Origin: Plantactinospora sp039889035
GTDB taxonomy: Bacteria > Actinomycetota > Actinomycetes > Mycobacteriales > Micromonosporaceae
Direction of reading: 5' to 3'
Assembly (NCBI GenBank): GCA_039889035.1
Contig: JBDQQY010000022.1
Span: forward strand, 62,001-126,000
Length of the DNA: 64,000 nucleotides
Both the position numbers and the translations under genes were made by a program. Positions 38,255 to 47,864 of this stretch are shown piece after piece. The notes beneath the pieces are model-generated. The model did not search any database, was not told the DNA's origin, and saw only the letters and a list, made by a program, of their open reading frames with translations. Every line of letters begins with the position of its first letter. Positions within the stretch are counted from its first letter, which is position 1.

Positions 38255-39133
38255 TCAGCCCTCCTGCGCTGAGCTGTCCGTTCCGGCGGAACCCGCCGGA
38301 GTCGCCGCGGCGGTAGCCGGCGCGGCGCTGTCGTTCGTCGCCTCGGCGGGCGTACCGGAGATCTCCGCCTGCGCAGCCCGGCCCGCCTCGGTGCCGCCGG
38401 CGGTGGTGCCGGAGGAGCCGGAGCGGCCACGACGCGGCCGGTCGGGACGGTCGCCCCGCTCACGGCGCGGACGTGCCGGACCCGCCTCGGCCGGGGCCTC
38501 CCGACCGGGTACGGCGTCGCCCTTGTAGATCCAGACCTTCACGCCGATCCGGCCGAAGGTGGTCCGGGCCTCGAAGAAGCCGTACTCGATGTTGGCCCGC
38601 AGCGTGTGCAGCGGGACCCGACCCTCGCGGTAGAACTCGGTACGGCTCATCTCGGCGCCGCCGAGCCGGCCGGAAACCTGCACCCGGATGCCCCGCACGA
38701 TCGGGTTCTTCATCGCGGACTGCATGGCCTTACGCATCGCCCGCCGGAAGCTGACCCGGCTGGAGAGCTGCTCGGCCACGCCCTGCGCGACGAGCTGCGC
38801 GTCCGACTCCGGGCTCTTCACCTCGAGGATGTTGAGCTGAACCTGCTTGCCGGTCAGCTTCTCCAGCTCGCCACGGATCCGGTCGGCCTCCGCACCCTTG
38901 CGGCCGATGACGATGCCCGGCCGGGCGGTGTGGATGTCGACCCGGACCCGGTCCCGGGTCCGCTCGATGTCGACCTTGGAGATGCCGGCCCGCTCGAGGC
39001 CCTTGGACATCATCCGCCGGATCTTGACGTCCTCGGCGATGTAGTCCTTGTAGAGCTTGTCCGCGTACCAGCGCGACTTCCAGTCGGTCGAGATGCCGAG
39101 CCGGAACCCGTGCGGGTGAACCTTCTGACCCAT
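38255..39133 (-). CDS. rpsC: 30S ribosomal protein S3 with long C-terminal extension
   Basis: 292 aa. Core ~1-215: MGQKVHPHGFRLGISTDWKS, KH domain with GIVIGRKGAEADRIRGELEK, and VSGRLGGAEMSRTEFYREGR. The last ~75 residues are an Arg/Gly/Pro- then Ala/Ser/Thr-rich tail outside the fold. Overlaps rplV by 1 nt (TAATG). Confidence 0.98.
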   Translation of the reverse strand: MGQKVHPHGFRLGISTDWKSRWYADKLYKDYIAEDVKIRRMMSKGLERAGISKVDIERTRDRVRVDIHTARPGIVIGRKGAEADRIRGELEKLTGKQVQLNILEVKSPESDAQLVAQGVAEQLSSRVSFRRAMRKAMQSAMKNPIVRGIRVQVSGRLGGAEMSRTEFYREGRVPLHTLRANIEYGFFEARTTFGRIGVKVWIYKGDAVPGREAPAEAGPARPRRERGDRPDRPRRGRSGSSGTTAGGTEAGRAAQAEISGTPAEATNDSAAPATAAATPAGSAGTDSSAQEG

Positions 39134-39621
39134 TACTCGGCACCCTCCGTCTTGCTCTGCGTCTCCGCTGCCTCGGTCGTCGGCTCGGCCTCGGCCGGCG
39201 CGGTCGCCTTGGCCGGAGCGGCCTTCTTCGCCGCGCCCCGGCCGCCCGGCGCCGCCGGCGCGACGGCCTCCACCACGATGGTGATGTGGCAGGTCCGCTT
39301 GCGGATCCGGTACGCCCGGCCCTGCGCCCGCGGCTGGAAGCGCTTCATCGTCGGGCCCTCGTCCACAAACGCCTCGCTGACGAGCAGCGCGTCGGGGTCC
39401 AGCCGCTCGTTGTTCTCCGCGTTGGCGATCGCGCTCGCGAGCACCTTGTAAACCTGCTCACTCGCCGCCTGCGGCGCGAACTGCAGCACCGTGAGCGCCT
39501 CCTTCGCGGGCAGACCGCGGACGAGGTTGACCACCCGGCGCGCCTTGGTCGGCGAGATGCGCACGTGTCGCGCAACCGCCCGCGCGCCCGGAAGCACCGG
39601 AGCGTCGCCCTTTACTGGCAT
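39133..39621 (-). CDS. rplV: 50S ribosomal protein L22 with Ala/Glu-rich tail
   Basis: 162 aa. VARHVRISPTKARRVVNLVR and the exit-tunnel hairpin region KRFQPRAQGRAYRIRKRTCH are conserved. The final ~40 residues (AAKKAAPAKATAPAEAEPTT) are a low-complexity extension. Confidence 0.98.
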   Translation of the reverse strand: MPVKGDAPVLPGARAVARHVRISPTKARRVVNLVRGLPAKEALTVLQFAPQAASEQVYKVLASAIANAENNERLDPDALLVSEAFVDEGPTMKRFQPRAQGRAYRIRKRTCHITIVVEAVAPAAPGGRGAAKKAAPAKATAPAEAEPTTEAAETQSKTEGAE

Positions 39622-39658
39622 CGCTGAAACCCCTTGATCCTTTATCCGTGGTCGGCGC

Positions 39659-39940
39659 TCAGCGCCGGCGGCTCTTCCGGTCGTCCTTCTCGTGACCCTT
39701 GAACGTGCGGGTCAGCGCAAACTCACCGAGCTTGTGCCCGACCATCGCCTCGGTGATGAACACCGGGACGTGCTTGCGCCCGTCGTGCACGGCGATCGTG
39801 TGCCCGAGCATGTCCGGGATGATCGTCGAGCGGCGCGACCAGGTCTTGATGACGTTCTTCGAGCCCTTCTCGTTCTGCGTCTCCACCTTCTTGAGCAGGT
39901 GGTCGTCGATGAACGGGCCCTTCTTCAGGCTGCGAGGCAT
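39659..39940 (-). CDS. rpsS: 30S ribosomal protein S19
   Basis: 93 aa. MPRSLKKGPFIDDHLLKKVE, TIIPDMLGHTIAVHDGRKHV and VGHKLGEFALTRTFKGHEKD are all as expected. 15 bp after rplB. Confidence 0.99.
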   Translation of the reverse strand: MPRSLKKGPFIDDHLLKKVETQNEKGSKNVIKTWSRRSTIIPDMLGHTIAVHDGRKHVPVFITEAMVGHKLGEFALTRTFKGHEKDDRKSRRR

Positions 39941-39955
39941 GTCTACCTATCTCCC

Positions 39956-40795
39956 TTAGCCGCGCTTACGGGTGGCGTAGCGGCGGCGGACGATGAGGCG
40001 GTCGCTCGCCTTGCCCTTCTGCCGGGTACGACCCTCGGGCTTACCCTGCGGGTTCACCGGGTGACGACCACCGGAGGTCTTACCCTCACCACCACCGTGC
40101 GGGTGGTCGACCGGGTTCATCGCCACACCACGGACGGTCGGGCGGCGGCCCTTCCAGCGCATCCGGCCGGCCTTGCCCCAGTTGATGTTTGACTGGTCGG
40201 CGTTGCCGATCTCGCCGATGGTGGCCCGGCAGCGCACGTCCACCCGCCGGATCTCGCCGGAGGGCATCCGCAGCGTGGCGTACGCGCCCTCCCGGCCCAG
40301 CAGCTGGATGCCGACGCCGGCCGAGCGGGCCAGCTTGGCGCCACCACCGGGACGCAGCTCCACCGCGTGGATGGTGGAACCGACCGGTACGTTGCGCAGC
40401 GGCAGGTTGTTGCCCGGCTTGATGTCGGCGCCCGGACCGGACTCGACCCGGTCGCCCTGCTTCAGGTCCTTCGGCGCGATGATGTACCGCTTCTCGCCGT
40501 CGGCGTAGTGCAGCAGCGCGATCCGCGCGGTGCGGTTCGGGTCGTACTCGATGTGCGCGACCTTCGCCGGCACGCCGTCCTTGTCGACCCGCTTGAAGTC
40601 GATCAGACGGTACTGCCGCTTGTGCCCACCACCGTGGTGCCGTGTGGTGATCCGGCCGTGGGCGTTACGCCCGCCCTTCTTCGGCAGCGGAACCAGCAGC
40701 GACTTCTCCGGGGTCGACCGGGTGATCTCGGCGAAGTCCGCGACGCTGGAGCCACGCCGGCCCGGCGTCGTCGGCTTGTACTTACGGATAGCCAT
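39956..40795 (-). CDS. rplB: 50S ribosomal protein L2
   Basis: 279 aa. KYKPTTPGRRGSSVADFAEI start, PKKGGRNAHGRITTRHHGGG, and the peptidyl-transferase-proximal VRGVAMNPVDHPHGGGEGKT. Ends TRKRG. 12 bp after rplW. Confidence 0.99.
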   Translation of the reverse strand: MAIRKYKPTTPGRRGSSVADFAEITRSTPEKSLLVPLPKKGGRNAHGRITTRHHGGGHKRQYRLIDFKRVDKDGVPAKVAHIEYDPNRTARIALLHYADGEKRYIIAPKDLKQGDRVESGPGADIKPGNNLPLRNVPVGSTIHAVELRPGGGAKLARSAGVGIQLLGREGAYATLRMPSGEIRRVDVRCRATIGEIGNADQSNINWGKAGRMRWKGRRPTVRGVAMNPVDHPHGGGEGKTSGGRHPVNPQGKPEGRTRQKGKASDRLIVRRRYATRKRG

Positions 40796-40807
40796 TGTCT
40801 ATACCCC

Positions 40808-41110
40808 TCAGCTGACCGGGCCGCCGAAGGCCTCGATACGGTCACCGTCAGCCAGCTTCACCATCGCCCGCTTGGTGTTCTTGCGCTTGCCGTACCCGGT
40901 GCGGGTGCGCTTGCGCTTGCCCTCGCGGTTGAGCGTGTTCACCGTCAGGACGCGCACGTCGAAGATCTGCTGAATCGCGATCTTGATGGCGGTCTTGTTG
41001 GCGTCCGGGTGCACCAGGAAGGTGTACCAGTTCTTGTTCAGCTCGCTGTAGCTCTTCTCCGAGACGACCGGCGCGAAGATGATGTCCCGCGGGTCGGCGA
41101 TGGTGCTCAC
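40808..41110 (-). CDS. rplW: 50S ribosomal protein L23
   Basis: 100 aa. GTG start overlapping the rplD stop (GTGA). DIIFAPVVSEKSYSELNKNW and VHPDANKTAIKIAIQQIFDV are diagnostic. At the polypeptide exit, it docks trigger factor and SRP. Confidence 0.98.
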   Translation of the reverse strand: MSTIADPRDIIFAPVVSEKSYSELNKNWYTFLVHPDANKTAIKIAIQQIFDVRVLTVNTLNREGKRKRTRTGYGKRKNTKRAMVKLADGDRIEAFGGPVS

Positions 41111-41760
41111 TTGTCGCTCTCCTCACCCTGCGCCCCACCGCGGACACCCAGGAACTCGTCCAGGGCCTCCTTGGTGAAGACCACGTCGTCGGCCACCAGC
41201 ACGTCGTACGTGTTGAGCTGGCCGGCCTCCAGCAGGTGCACCCGGGGCTCGTTGCGCAGCGAGAGCCAGTTCAGCTCGTCGGTGCTGCTGAGCACCACCA
41301 GCACCCGCTTGGCCTCGGTCGCCTTGCGCAGCGTGGCGAGGGCGCCCTTGGTCGACGGCTTGTCGCCGGTGACGAAGGTCTCGACCACGTGCACCTGGCC
41401 GCCGCGGGCCCGGTCCGAGAGGGCGCCCCGCAGTGCGGCCGCCTTCATCTTCTTCGGGGTCCGCTGGCTGTAGTCGCGCGGGACCGGCCCGTGCACGACG
41501 CCACCGCCGGCGAACTGCGGCGCGCGGATCGAACCCTGCCGGGCCCGACCGGTGCCCTTCTGCTTGTACGGCTTCTTGCCGCCACCGGCGACCTCGCCCC
41601 GGGTCTTGGTCTTGTGCGTGCCCTGCCGCGCGGCGGCGAGCTGGGCGACCACGACCTGGTGCATCAGCGCGATGTTCGCCTGCACGTCGAAGACCTCGGC
41701 GGGCAGCTCGACGGAGCCGCTCGCGGTGCCCTCGGCGGTCAGCACGTCAACGGTGGTCAT
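41107..41760 (-). CDS. rplD: 50S ribosomal protein L4
   Basis: 217 aa. The tunnel loop KTRGEVAGGGKKPYKQKGTG and RARQGSIRAPQFAGGGVVHG are conserved. ATG overlaps the rplC stop (ATGA). In E. coli L4 autoregulates the S10 operon; a long leader precedes rpsJ here, but no L4 site can be claimed. Confidence 0.98.
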   Translation of the reverse strand: MTTVDVLTAEGTASGSVELPAEVFDVQANIALMHQVVVAQLAAARQGTHKTKTRGEVAGGGKKPYKQKGTGRARQGSIRAPQFAGGGVVHGPVPRDYSQRTPKKMKAAALRGALSDRARGGQVHVVETFVTGDKPSTKGALATLRKATEAKRVLVVLSSTDELNWLSLRNEPRVHLLEAGQLNTYDVLVADDVVFTKEALDEFLGVRGGAQGEESDK

Positions 41761-42419
41761 GCCGCACCGCCCTTCTTCGCGACGGCCTTGGCGGCCGAGC
41801 GGACCAGCACCAGCGCGCCCTTGGGGCCGGGGATGGCGCCGCGAACCAGCAGCAGGTTGTTCTCCGGGTCCACCGCCTGGATGGTGAGGTTCTGCACGGT
41901 GTAGCGCGCCCCACCCATCCGGCCGGCCATCCGGGTGCCCTTGAAGACCCGGCCCGGGGTGGCGCAGGCGCCGATCGAACCGGGCGAACGGTGCTTGCGC
42001 TCGACACCGTGGCTGGCGCGCAGACCGTGGAAGCCGTGCCGCTTCATGGGACCGGCGAAGCCCTTGCCCTTGGTCCGGCCGGTCACGTCGATCGGCGTGC
42101 CGACGGCGAACGCCTCCACGCTGACCTCCTGCCCCAGCTCGTAGTCCGCGGCGTCGGTGGTGCGCAGCTCGACGATGTGCCGGCGCGGCGCCACGTTGGC
42201 CTTGGCGTAGTGGCCGGTGATCGGCTTCTTGACCTTCCGCGGGTCGACCACGCCGTACGCCAGCTGGACCGCGGAGTAGCCGTCCTTGTCAGCGGTGCGG
42301 ACCTGGGTCACGACACACGGCCCGGCCTGCACCACGGTCACCGGGACAACCTTGTTGTTGTCCCAGACCTGGGTCATGCCGAGCTTGGCGCCCAGGATGC
42401 CCTTCACTTGCCTGTCCAT
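41757..42419 (-). CDS. rplC: 50S ribosomal protein L3
   Basis: 220 aa. QVKGILGAKLGMTQVWDNNK start, GRTKGKGFAGPMKRHGFHGL with the methylatable-Gln region, and the C-terminal NLTIQAVDPENNLLLVRGAI. 11 bp after rpsJ. Confidence 0.99.
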   Translation of the reverse strand: MDRQVKGILGAKLGMTQVWDNNKVVPVTVVQAGPCVVTQVRTADKDGYSAVQLAYGVVDPRKVKKPITGHYAKANVAPRRHIVELRTTDAADYELGQEVSVEAFAVGTPIDVTGRTKGKGFAGPMKRHGFHGLRASHGVERKHRSPGSIGACATPGRVFKGTRMAGRMGGARYTVQNLTIQAVDPENNLLLVRGAIPGPKGALVLVRSAAKAVAKKGGAA

Positions 42420-42430
42420 TAGTCCGGTCC

Positions 42431-42739
42431 CTACAGCTTGATCTCGATGTCGACGCCAGCCGGCAGGTCGAGGCGCATGAGCGAGTCGACCGTCTTGGGG
42501 GTCGGGTCGATGATGTCGATCAGACGCTTGTGCGTGCGCATCTCGAAGTGCTCACGCGAGTCCTTGTACTTGTGCGGCGAACGGATCACGCAGAAACGGT
42601 TGATCTCCGTGGGCAGCGGCACCGGGCCCGCGACCTGAGCCCCGGTACGCGTCACCGTCTCAACGATCTTGCGCGCCGAGGAGTCGACCACCTCGTGGTC
42701 GTATGCCTTGAGCCGGATGCGGATCTTCTGTCCCGCCAT
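42431..42739 (-). CDS. rpsJ: 30S ribosomal protein S10
   Basis: 102 aa. [20 protein letters not shown] start and [23 protein letters not shown] 42739 is the conserved start although the frame is open upstream. Also the transcription factor NusE. Head of the S10 block. Confidence 0.99.
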
Positions 42740-43097
42740 GGTGGCCTCTGTTCCTTCTCTCGCCTTGTCCGTCCCGCCCGCCCGCTCCAGCGGAGCCGCT
42801 CTCCCGGAGGGGGAGCGGGATGTTCCATGCCGGGCTCGGGCGCTGCCCAGTTCCCGTGCTGTCCGACCCCCGCGGTCGGGCGTGTCGCACCCCGGGGCCG
42901 GACTCCACCCCGGAAAGTCCGAGGCGGTCCCGCCCGTGCGGGAAGTATCGGGGCGCCGGAGATAGATCAACTATCCCCGGACGCCCAGCAAGGGTGGCTG
43001 ACTGCTGGGCAGCCAACCACCCCGCCGGTACGCAACCTGACCAGTATGCCGTACTACCGCACGGCAACGCTAATCGGGGTTACCTGAATTACTTTGA
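42740..43097 (-). promoter_or_regulatory. S10 operon leader/promoter region between tuf and rpsJ
   Basis: 358 bp without a gene. Seen on minus: a short palindrome GATAG-ATCAA-CTATC (42961-42975), TTGATC followed 15 nt later by GATACT as a weak promoter candidate, and several GC stems nearer rpsJ (for example around 42863-42880 and 42795-42825). A long structured leader would suit r-protein control, but neither promoter nor binding site can be fixed by eye. Confidence 0.4.
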
Positions 43098-44291
43098 TTA
43101 CTTGACGATCTTCGTGACGAACCCGGCGCCGACGGTCCGGCCACCCTCGCGGATCGCGAACTTGAGGTTTTCCTCCATCGCGATCGGCTGGATCAGCTTG
43201 ACCGACATCGTGGTGTTGTCACCCGGCATGACCATCTCGGTGCCCTCGGGCAGCGTGACGACGCCGGTAACGTCCGTGGTCCGGAAGTAGAACTGCGGAC
43301 GGTAGTTCTGGAAGAACGGGGTGTGCCGGCCACCCTCCTCCTTGGAGAGGATGTAGACGGTCGCCTCGAACTCCGTGTGCGGGGTGGTGGTGCCGGGCTT
43401 GACGACCACCATGCCGCGCTCGACGTCCTCGCGCTTGATGCCCCGGAGCAGCAGACCGACGTTCTCACCCGCGCGGGCCTCGTCGAGCAGCTTGCGGAAC
43501 ATCTCGATACCGGTGCAGACCGTCTTCTGCGACTTCTCGCGGATACCGACGAGCTCCACCTCCTCGTTCGGCTTGAGGATGCCGCGCTCGGCGCGGCCGG
43601 TGACCACGGTGCCCCGACCGGTGATCGTGAAGACGTCCTCGATCGGCATCAGGAACGGCTTCTCGGTCTCCCGCTCCGGCTGCGGAATGGCGGTGTCGAC
43701 GGCGCTCATCAGGTCCATGAGCTTGTCGGTCCACTCCGGGTCGCCCTCGAGCGCCTTCAGCGCCGACACCCGGACGACCGGCAGGTCGTCACCCGGGTAC
43801 TCCTGCGCCGACAGCAGCTCGCGGACCTCGAGCTCGACCAGCTCGAGCAGCTCCTCGTCATCGACCATGTCGCTCTTGTTCAGCGCCACGACGATGTAGG
43901 GAACGCCGACCTGGCGGGCCAGCAGCACGTGCTCGCGGGTCTGCGGCATCGGGCCGTCGGTCGCCGCGACCACCAGGATCGCGCCGTCCATCTGCGCGGC
44001 ACCGGTGATCATGTTCTTGATGTAGTCGGCGTGACCGGGGCAGTCGACGTGTGCGTAGTGCCGCGCCTCGGTCTGGTACTCGACGTGTGCGATCGAGATC
44101 GTGATGCCCCGGGCCTTCTCCTCCGGCGCCTTGTCGATCTCGTCGAACGGCGTGTACGGGTTCAGGTCCGGCATCTTGTCGTGCAGGACCTTCGTGATGG
44201 CCGCCGTCAGCGTCGTCTTACCGTGGTCGATGTGACCAATGGTGCCGATGTTGACGTGCGGCTTAGTCCGCTCGAACTTCGCCTTCGCCAC
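43098..44291 (-). CDS. tuf: Elongation factor Tu
   Basis: 397 aa. GTG start at 44291 (VAKAKFERTKPHVN), 6 nt after AGGAGG. G1 GHIDHGKTT, G2 RGITI, G3 DCPGH, G4 NKSD, then beta-barrel domains 2 and 3 (HTPFFQNYRPQFYFRTTDVT). Ends AGFVTKIVK. 235 bp after fusA, with a hairpin between. Delivers aminoacyl-tRNA to the ribosome and is the target of elfamycins. Confidence 0.99.
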   Translation of the reverse strand: MAKAKFERTKPHVNIGTIGHIDHGKTTLTAAITKVLHDKMPDLNPYTPFDEIDKAPEEKARGITISIAHVEYQTEARHYAHVDCPGHADYIKNMITGAAQMDGAILVVAATDGPMPQTREHVLLARQVGVPYIVVALNKSDMVDDEELLELVELEVRELLSAQEYPGDDLPVVRVSALKALEGDPEWTDKLMDLMSAVDTAIPQPERETEKPFLMPIEDVFTITGRGTVVTGRAERGILKPNEEVELVGIREKSQKTVCTGIEMFRKLLDEARAGENVGLLLRGIKREDVERGMVVVKPGTTTPHTEFEATVYILSKEEGGRHTPFFQNYRPQFYFRTTDVTGVVTLPEGTEMVMPGDNTTMSVKLIQPIAMEENLKFAIREGGRTVGAGFVTKIVK

Positions 44292-44455
44292 TGGTGTCCT
44301 CCTGTGGACTTCTTGGTTCGTACGCCCGGCACGCCATTCGGCGCTCAGGACTCTGTCGACAGCCTTTCCGACCGAGGTTCCCGGCCGGGAAGTCATGTGG
44401 GTCTTGCGGCGGTGAAACCTTCAGGCCCGGTCTAGCAGCCCGGCCCGTGGGCGCC

Positions 44456-44477
44456 GCGGGCGAGATTACTCGCCCGC
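44456..44477 (-). terminator. Hairpin between fusA and tuf
   Basis: Perfect 9-bp stem GCGGGCGAG / CTCGCCCGC with an ATTA loop, about 50 bp after the fusA stop. No T-run. It may be a partial terminator or processing site that sets the tuf:fusA ratio. Confidence 0.5.
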
Positions 44478-44526
44478 CGCACTCGCGGTATCACCGGCCC
44501 GGCAACGGGTCAGTGCGCGTTTCCGC

Positions 44527-46623
44527 TCACTCACCCGTCGCCTTCGCGATGATCTCCTTCGCCACGCTCGCGGGAACCTCGGCGTAGGAGTCGAACTGCA
44601 TGCTGTAGCTAGCCCGGCCCTGGGTCTTCGACCGCAGGTCGCCGACATAGCCGAACATCTCCGACAGCGGCACCAGGGCCCGGACGATGCGAGCGCCGCT
44701 GCGCTCCTCCATCGCCTGGATGATGCCCCGCCGGGAGTTGAGGTCGCCGATCACGTCGCCCATGTTCTCCTCGGGCGTGGTGACCTCGACGGACATCATC
44801 GGTTCGAGCAGTGCCGGGTCGGCCTTGCGGGCCGCGTCCTTCAGCACCATCGAACCGGCGATCTTGAAGGCCATTTCCGACGAGTCGACCTCGTGGTACT
44901 GGCCGTCGAGCAGGGTCAGCTTCACACCGACCAGCGGGAAGCCGGCGAGGATGCCGTACTGCATGGCGTCCTGGGCACCGGCGTCCACCGAGGGGATGAA
45001 CTCCCTCGGAATCCGCCCACCGGTGACCGCGTTCGCGAACTCGTACGTCGGCGAGTCGTTGTCCAGCGGCAGCGGTTCGAGGCTGACGATGACCCGGGCG
45101 TACTGCCCCGAACCACCGGTCTGCTTCTTGTGGGTGTACTCGACCTTCTCCACCTTGCGGCGGATGGTCTCCCGGTACGCCACCTGCGGCTTGCCGATGT
45201 TCGCCTCGACGTTGAACTCGCGGCGCATCCGGTCCACCAGGATGTCCAGGTGCAGCTCACCCATGCCGGAGATGACGGTCTGGCCGGTCTCCTCGTCGAG
45301 CTTGACCCGGAAGGTCGGGTCCTCCTCGGCGAGCCGCTGGATGGCGGTGCTCAGCTTCTCCTGGTCGGCCTTTGTCTTCGGCTCGATCGCGACCTCGATG
45401 ACCGGCTCCGGGAAGGTCATCGACTCCAGGATGACCGGGTTGGCCGGGTCACAGAGGGTGTCGCCGGTGGTGGTCTGCTTCAGACCCTGCACCGCGATGA
45501 TGTCGCCAGCCTGGGCCGAGCTGCGCTCTTCCCGCTTGTTGGCGTGCATCTGGTAGATCTTGCCGATCCGCTCCTTGCGGTCCTTGGTGGAGTTGATCAC
45601 CTGCGATCCGGACTCCACCGTGCCCGAGTAGACGCGGACGTAGGTCAGCTTGCCCAGGTGCTTGTCGGTCTGGATCTTGAAGGCCAGCCCGGAGAACGGC
45701 TCGTTCTTGTCCGGCTTGCGCAGCATCGGGGTCTCGCCGTCGGGGGCGGTGCCCTCGATCGCCGGGATGTCCAGCGGCGACGGCAGGTAGTCGACCACCG
45801 CGTCGAGCATCGGCTGGACGCCCTTGTTCTTGAAGGCCGAACCGCAGAGCACCGGGTTGGCCTTGCCACCGATGGTGGCCCGCCGGATGGCGGCCTTGAT
45901 CGCGTCGATGGAGAGTTCCTCGCCCTCGAGGTACTTCTCCATCACCGAGTCGTCGACGTCGGCGAGGGTCTCGATCAGCTTCTCGCGCCACTCGGCGGCC
46001 AGGTCCGCGAGATCGGCCGGGATCTCCTCGACCGCGTAGTCCTCGCCCTTCTGGGTCTCGCCGCGCCAGGTCAGCGCCCGCATCCCGATCAGGTCGACGA
46101 CGCCGATGTGGTCGCCCTCCAGGCCGATCGGCACCTGCAGCACCAGCGGGGTGGCGTTGAGCCGGTCGATCATCATCTGCACGCAGCGGAAGAAGTCCGC
46201 CCCGGTCCGGTCGAGCTTGTTGACGAAGCACATCCGGGGGACGTTGTACTTGTCGGCCTGACGCCAGACGTTCTCCGTCTGCGGCTCCACACCGGCGACA
46301 CCGTCGTAGACGGCGACCGCACCGTCGAGCACCCGCAGCGACCGCTCGACCTCGACCGTGAAGTCGACGTGGCCGGGCGTGTCGATGATCTGGATCGTGT
46401 GGCCCTTCCACTCACACTTGGTGGCAGCGGAGGTGATGGTGATTCCCCGCTCCTGCTCCTGCTCCATCCAGTCCATGACGGCGGCGCCCTCGTGGACCTC
46501 ACCGATCTTGTAGGTGATGCCGGTGTAGAACAGGATCCGCTCGGTGGTAGTGGTCTTACCGGCATCGATGTGCGCCATGATGCCGATGTTGCGTACGTTG
46601 GCGAGCGCGTCTGCGGCGGCCAC
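44527..46623 (-). CDS. fusA: Elongation factor G
   Basis: 698 aa, GTG start. G1 AHIDAGKTT, DTPGHVDFT, NKLD; domains II-V present through AEVPASVAKEIIAKATGE. Translocation and ribosome recycling GTPase. The fusidic-acid region shows no obvious resistance change by eye. 99 bp after rpsG. Confidence 0.99.
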   Translation of the reverse strand: MAAADALANVRNIGIMAHIDAGKTTTTERILFYTGITYKIGEVHEGAAVMDWMEQEQERGITITSAATKCEWKGHTIQIIDTPGHVDFTVEVERSLRVLDGAVAVYDGVAGVEPQTENVWRQADKYNVPRMCFVNKLDRTGADFFRCVQMMIDRLNATPLVLQVPIGLEGDHIGVVDLIGMRALTWRGETQKGEDYAVEEIPADLADLAAEWREKLIETLADVDDSVMEKYLEGEELSIDAIKAAIRRATIGGKANPVLCGSAFKNKGVQPMLDAVVDYLPSPLDIPAIEGTAPDGETPMLRKPDKNEPFSGLAFKIQTDKHLGKLTYVRVYSGTVESGSQVINSTKDRKERIGKIYQMHANKREERSSAQAGDIIAVQGLKQTTTGDTLCDPANPVILESMTFPEPVIEVAIEPKTKADQEKLSTAIQRLAEEDPTFRVKLDEETGQTVISGMGELHLDILVDRMRREFNVEANIGKPQVAYRETIRRKVEKVEYTHKKQTGGSGQYARVIVSLEPLPLDNDSPTYEFANAVTGGRIPREFIPSVDAGAQDAMQYGILAGFPLVGVKLTLLDGQYHEVDSSEMAFKIAGSMVLKDAARKADPALLEPMMSVEVTTPEENMGDVIGDLNSRRGIIQAMEERSGARIVRALVPLSEMFGYVGDLRSKTQGRASYSMQFDSYAEVPASVAKEIIAKATGE

Positions 46624-46722
46624 TTCAATCCCTACTTGTCGTCTCGTCGTCGTCTCGTCGGTGTGATCGCGACCGTTGCCCGGGCTCCGGCGCGGCGGAC
46701 CGCGCCGGAACCCGGCTGGCCG

Positions 46723-47193
46723 TTACCAGCGGTAGTGCGCGAAGGCCTTGTTGGACTCGGCCATCTTGTGGGTGTCCTCACGCCGCTTCACGGCGGCGCC
46801 AAGACCGTTGCTCGCGTCCAGCAGCTCGTTCATCAGCCGCTCGACCATCGTCTTCTCCCGGCGGGCGCGGGAGTAGGTGACCAGCCAGCGCAGGCCGAGC
46901 GTGGTGGCACGCTGCGGCTTGACCTCGACCGGAACCTGGTAGGTCGCGCCACCGACCCGGCGGCTGCGGACCTCCAGGGTCGGCTTCACGTTGTCCATCG
47001 CCCGCTTGAGCGTGACCACGGGGTCGGTGCCGGACTTCTCCCGGCAGCCCTCCAGGGCCTCGTAGACGATGCGCTCGGCGAGCTGACGCTTGCCGCGGAG
47101 CAGGATCTTGTTCACCAGCTGGGTGACCAGCGGGGAGTTGTACACCGGGTCCGCGACCAGCGGCCGGCGCGGAGCAGGGCCCTTACGCGGCAT
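46723..47193 (-). CDS. rpsG: 30S ribosomal protein S7
   Basis: 156 aa, the usual length. RKGPAPRRPLVADPVYNSPL start, KRAMDNVKPTLEVRSRRVGG and KREDTHKMAESNKAFAHYRW at the end. 1 bp after rpsL. Confidence 0.99.
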   Translation of the reverse strand: MPRKGPAPRRPLVADPVYNSPLVTQLVNKILLRGKRQLAERIVYEALEGCREKSGTDPVVTLKRAMDNVKPTLEVRSRRVGGATYQVPVEVKPQRATTLGLRWLVTYSRARREKTMVERLMNELLDASNGLGAAVKRREDTHKMAESNKAFAHYRW

Positions 47194-47194
47194 G

Positions 47195-47569
47195 TCAGCT
47201 CTTCTCCTTCTTCGCGCCGTAGCGGCTACGGGCCTGCTTGCGGTTGCGGACGCCCTGGGTGTCCAGCGAACCGCGGACGATCTTGTAACGCACGCCCGGC
47301 AGGTCCTTCACACGGCCGCCACGGACCAGCACGAGGGAGTGCTCCTGGAGGTTGTGCCCGACGCCCGGGATGTAGGCGGTCACCTCGATCTGGCTGCTGA
47401 GCTTCACCCGAGCGACCTTGCGCAGCGCGGAGTTCGGCTTCTTGGGGGTGGTGGTGTACACGCGCGTGCACACGCCGCGCCGCTGAGGACTCCCCTTCAG
47501 CGCCGGCGTCTTGGTCTTACTCGTCTTCGCCTGGCGGCCCTTGCGGACCAACTGCTGGATCGTGGGCAC
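47195..47569 (-). CDS. rpsL: 30S ribosomal protein S12
   Basis: 124 aa, GTG start. PTIQQLVRKGRQAKTSKTKT and KKPNSALRKVARVKLSS. The lysines of the streptomycin loops (TPKKPNS and GRVKDLPGVRY) are wild type. First gene of the str operon, about 290 nt after a strong promoter. Confidence 0.99.
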   Translation of the reverse strand: MPTIQQLVRKGRQAKTSKTKTPALKGSPQRRGVCTRVYTTTPKKPNSALRKVARVKLSSQIEVTAYIPGVGHNLQEHSLVLVRGGRVKDLPGVRYKIVRGSLDTQGVRNRKQARSRYGAKKEKS

Positions 47570-47835
47570 CGGGTTTTCCGCTCCCTTCGGCCGCTCTCTG
47601 CGACCGCGCCGTGTGTCTTAGCCGCCCGTACGGGTGGCTCTCTTACCTTCCAACCAGGGCCGTCTCGGGACGGTCCCGGCACCCGCGGTCGGGCGTGTCG
47701 CCCGCTCGCGGTTTCCGCCGTCGCTCGTCGACGCCGGATTCCAGCTCGTCGGCACGCTGGGGCGTAGCCGACTCGTTTCGACTTTGTCGTGGGTTGCTCG
47801 ATTGCCACCACGTGGACTCGGGCACACGCACGAGT

Positions 47836-47855
47836 TGCCCGGGCATGCCCGGGCA
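47836..47855. repeat. Double palindrome at the predicted str operon start site
   Basis: Two tandem copies of the self-complementary TGCCCGGGCA (20 bp, perfectly palindromic overall), starting about 2 nt downstream of the predicted transcription start. Could be an operator or a 5'-end RNA hairpin. Confidence 0.7.
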
Positions 47856-47864
47856 CGAGAGGAA

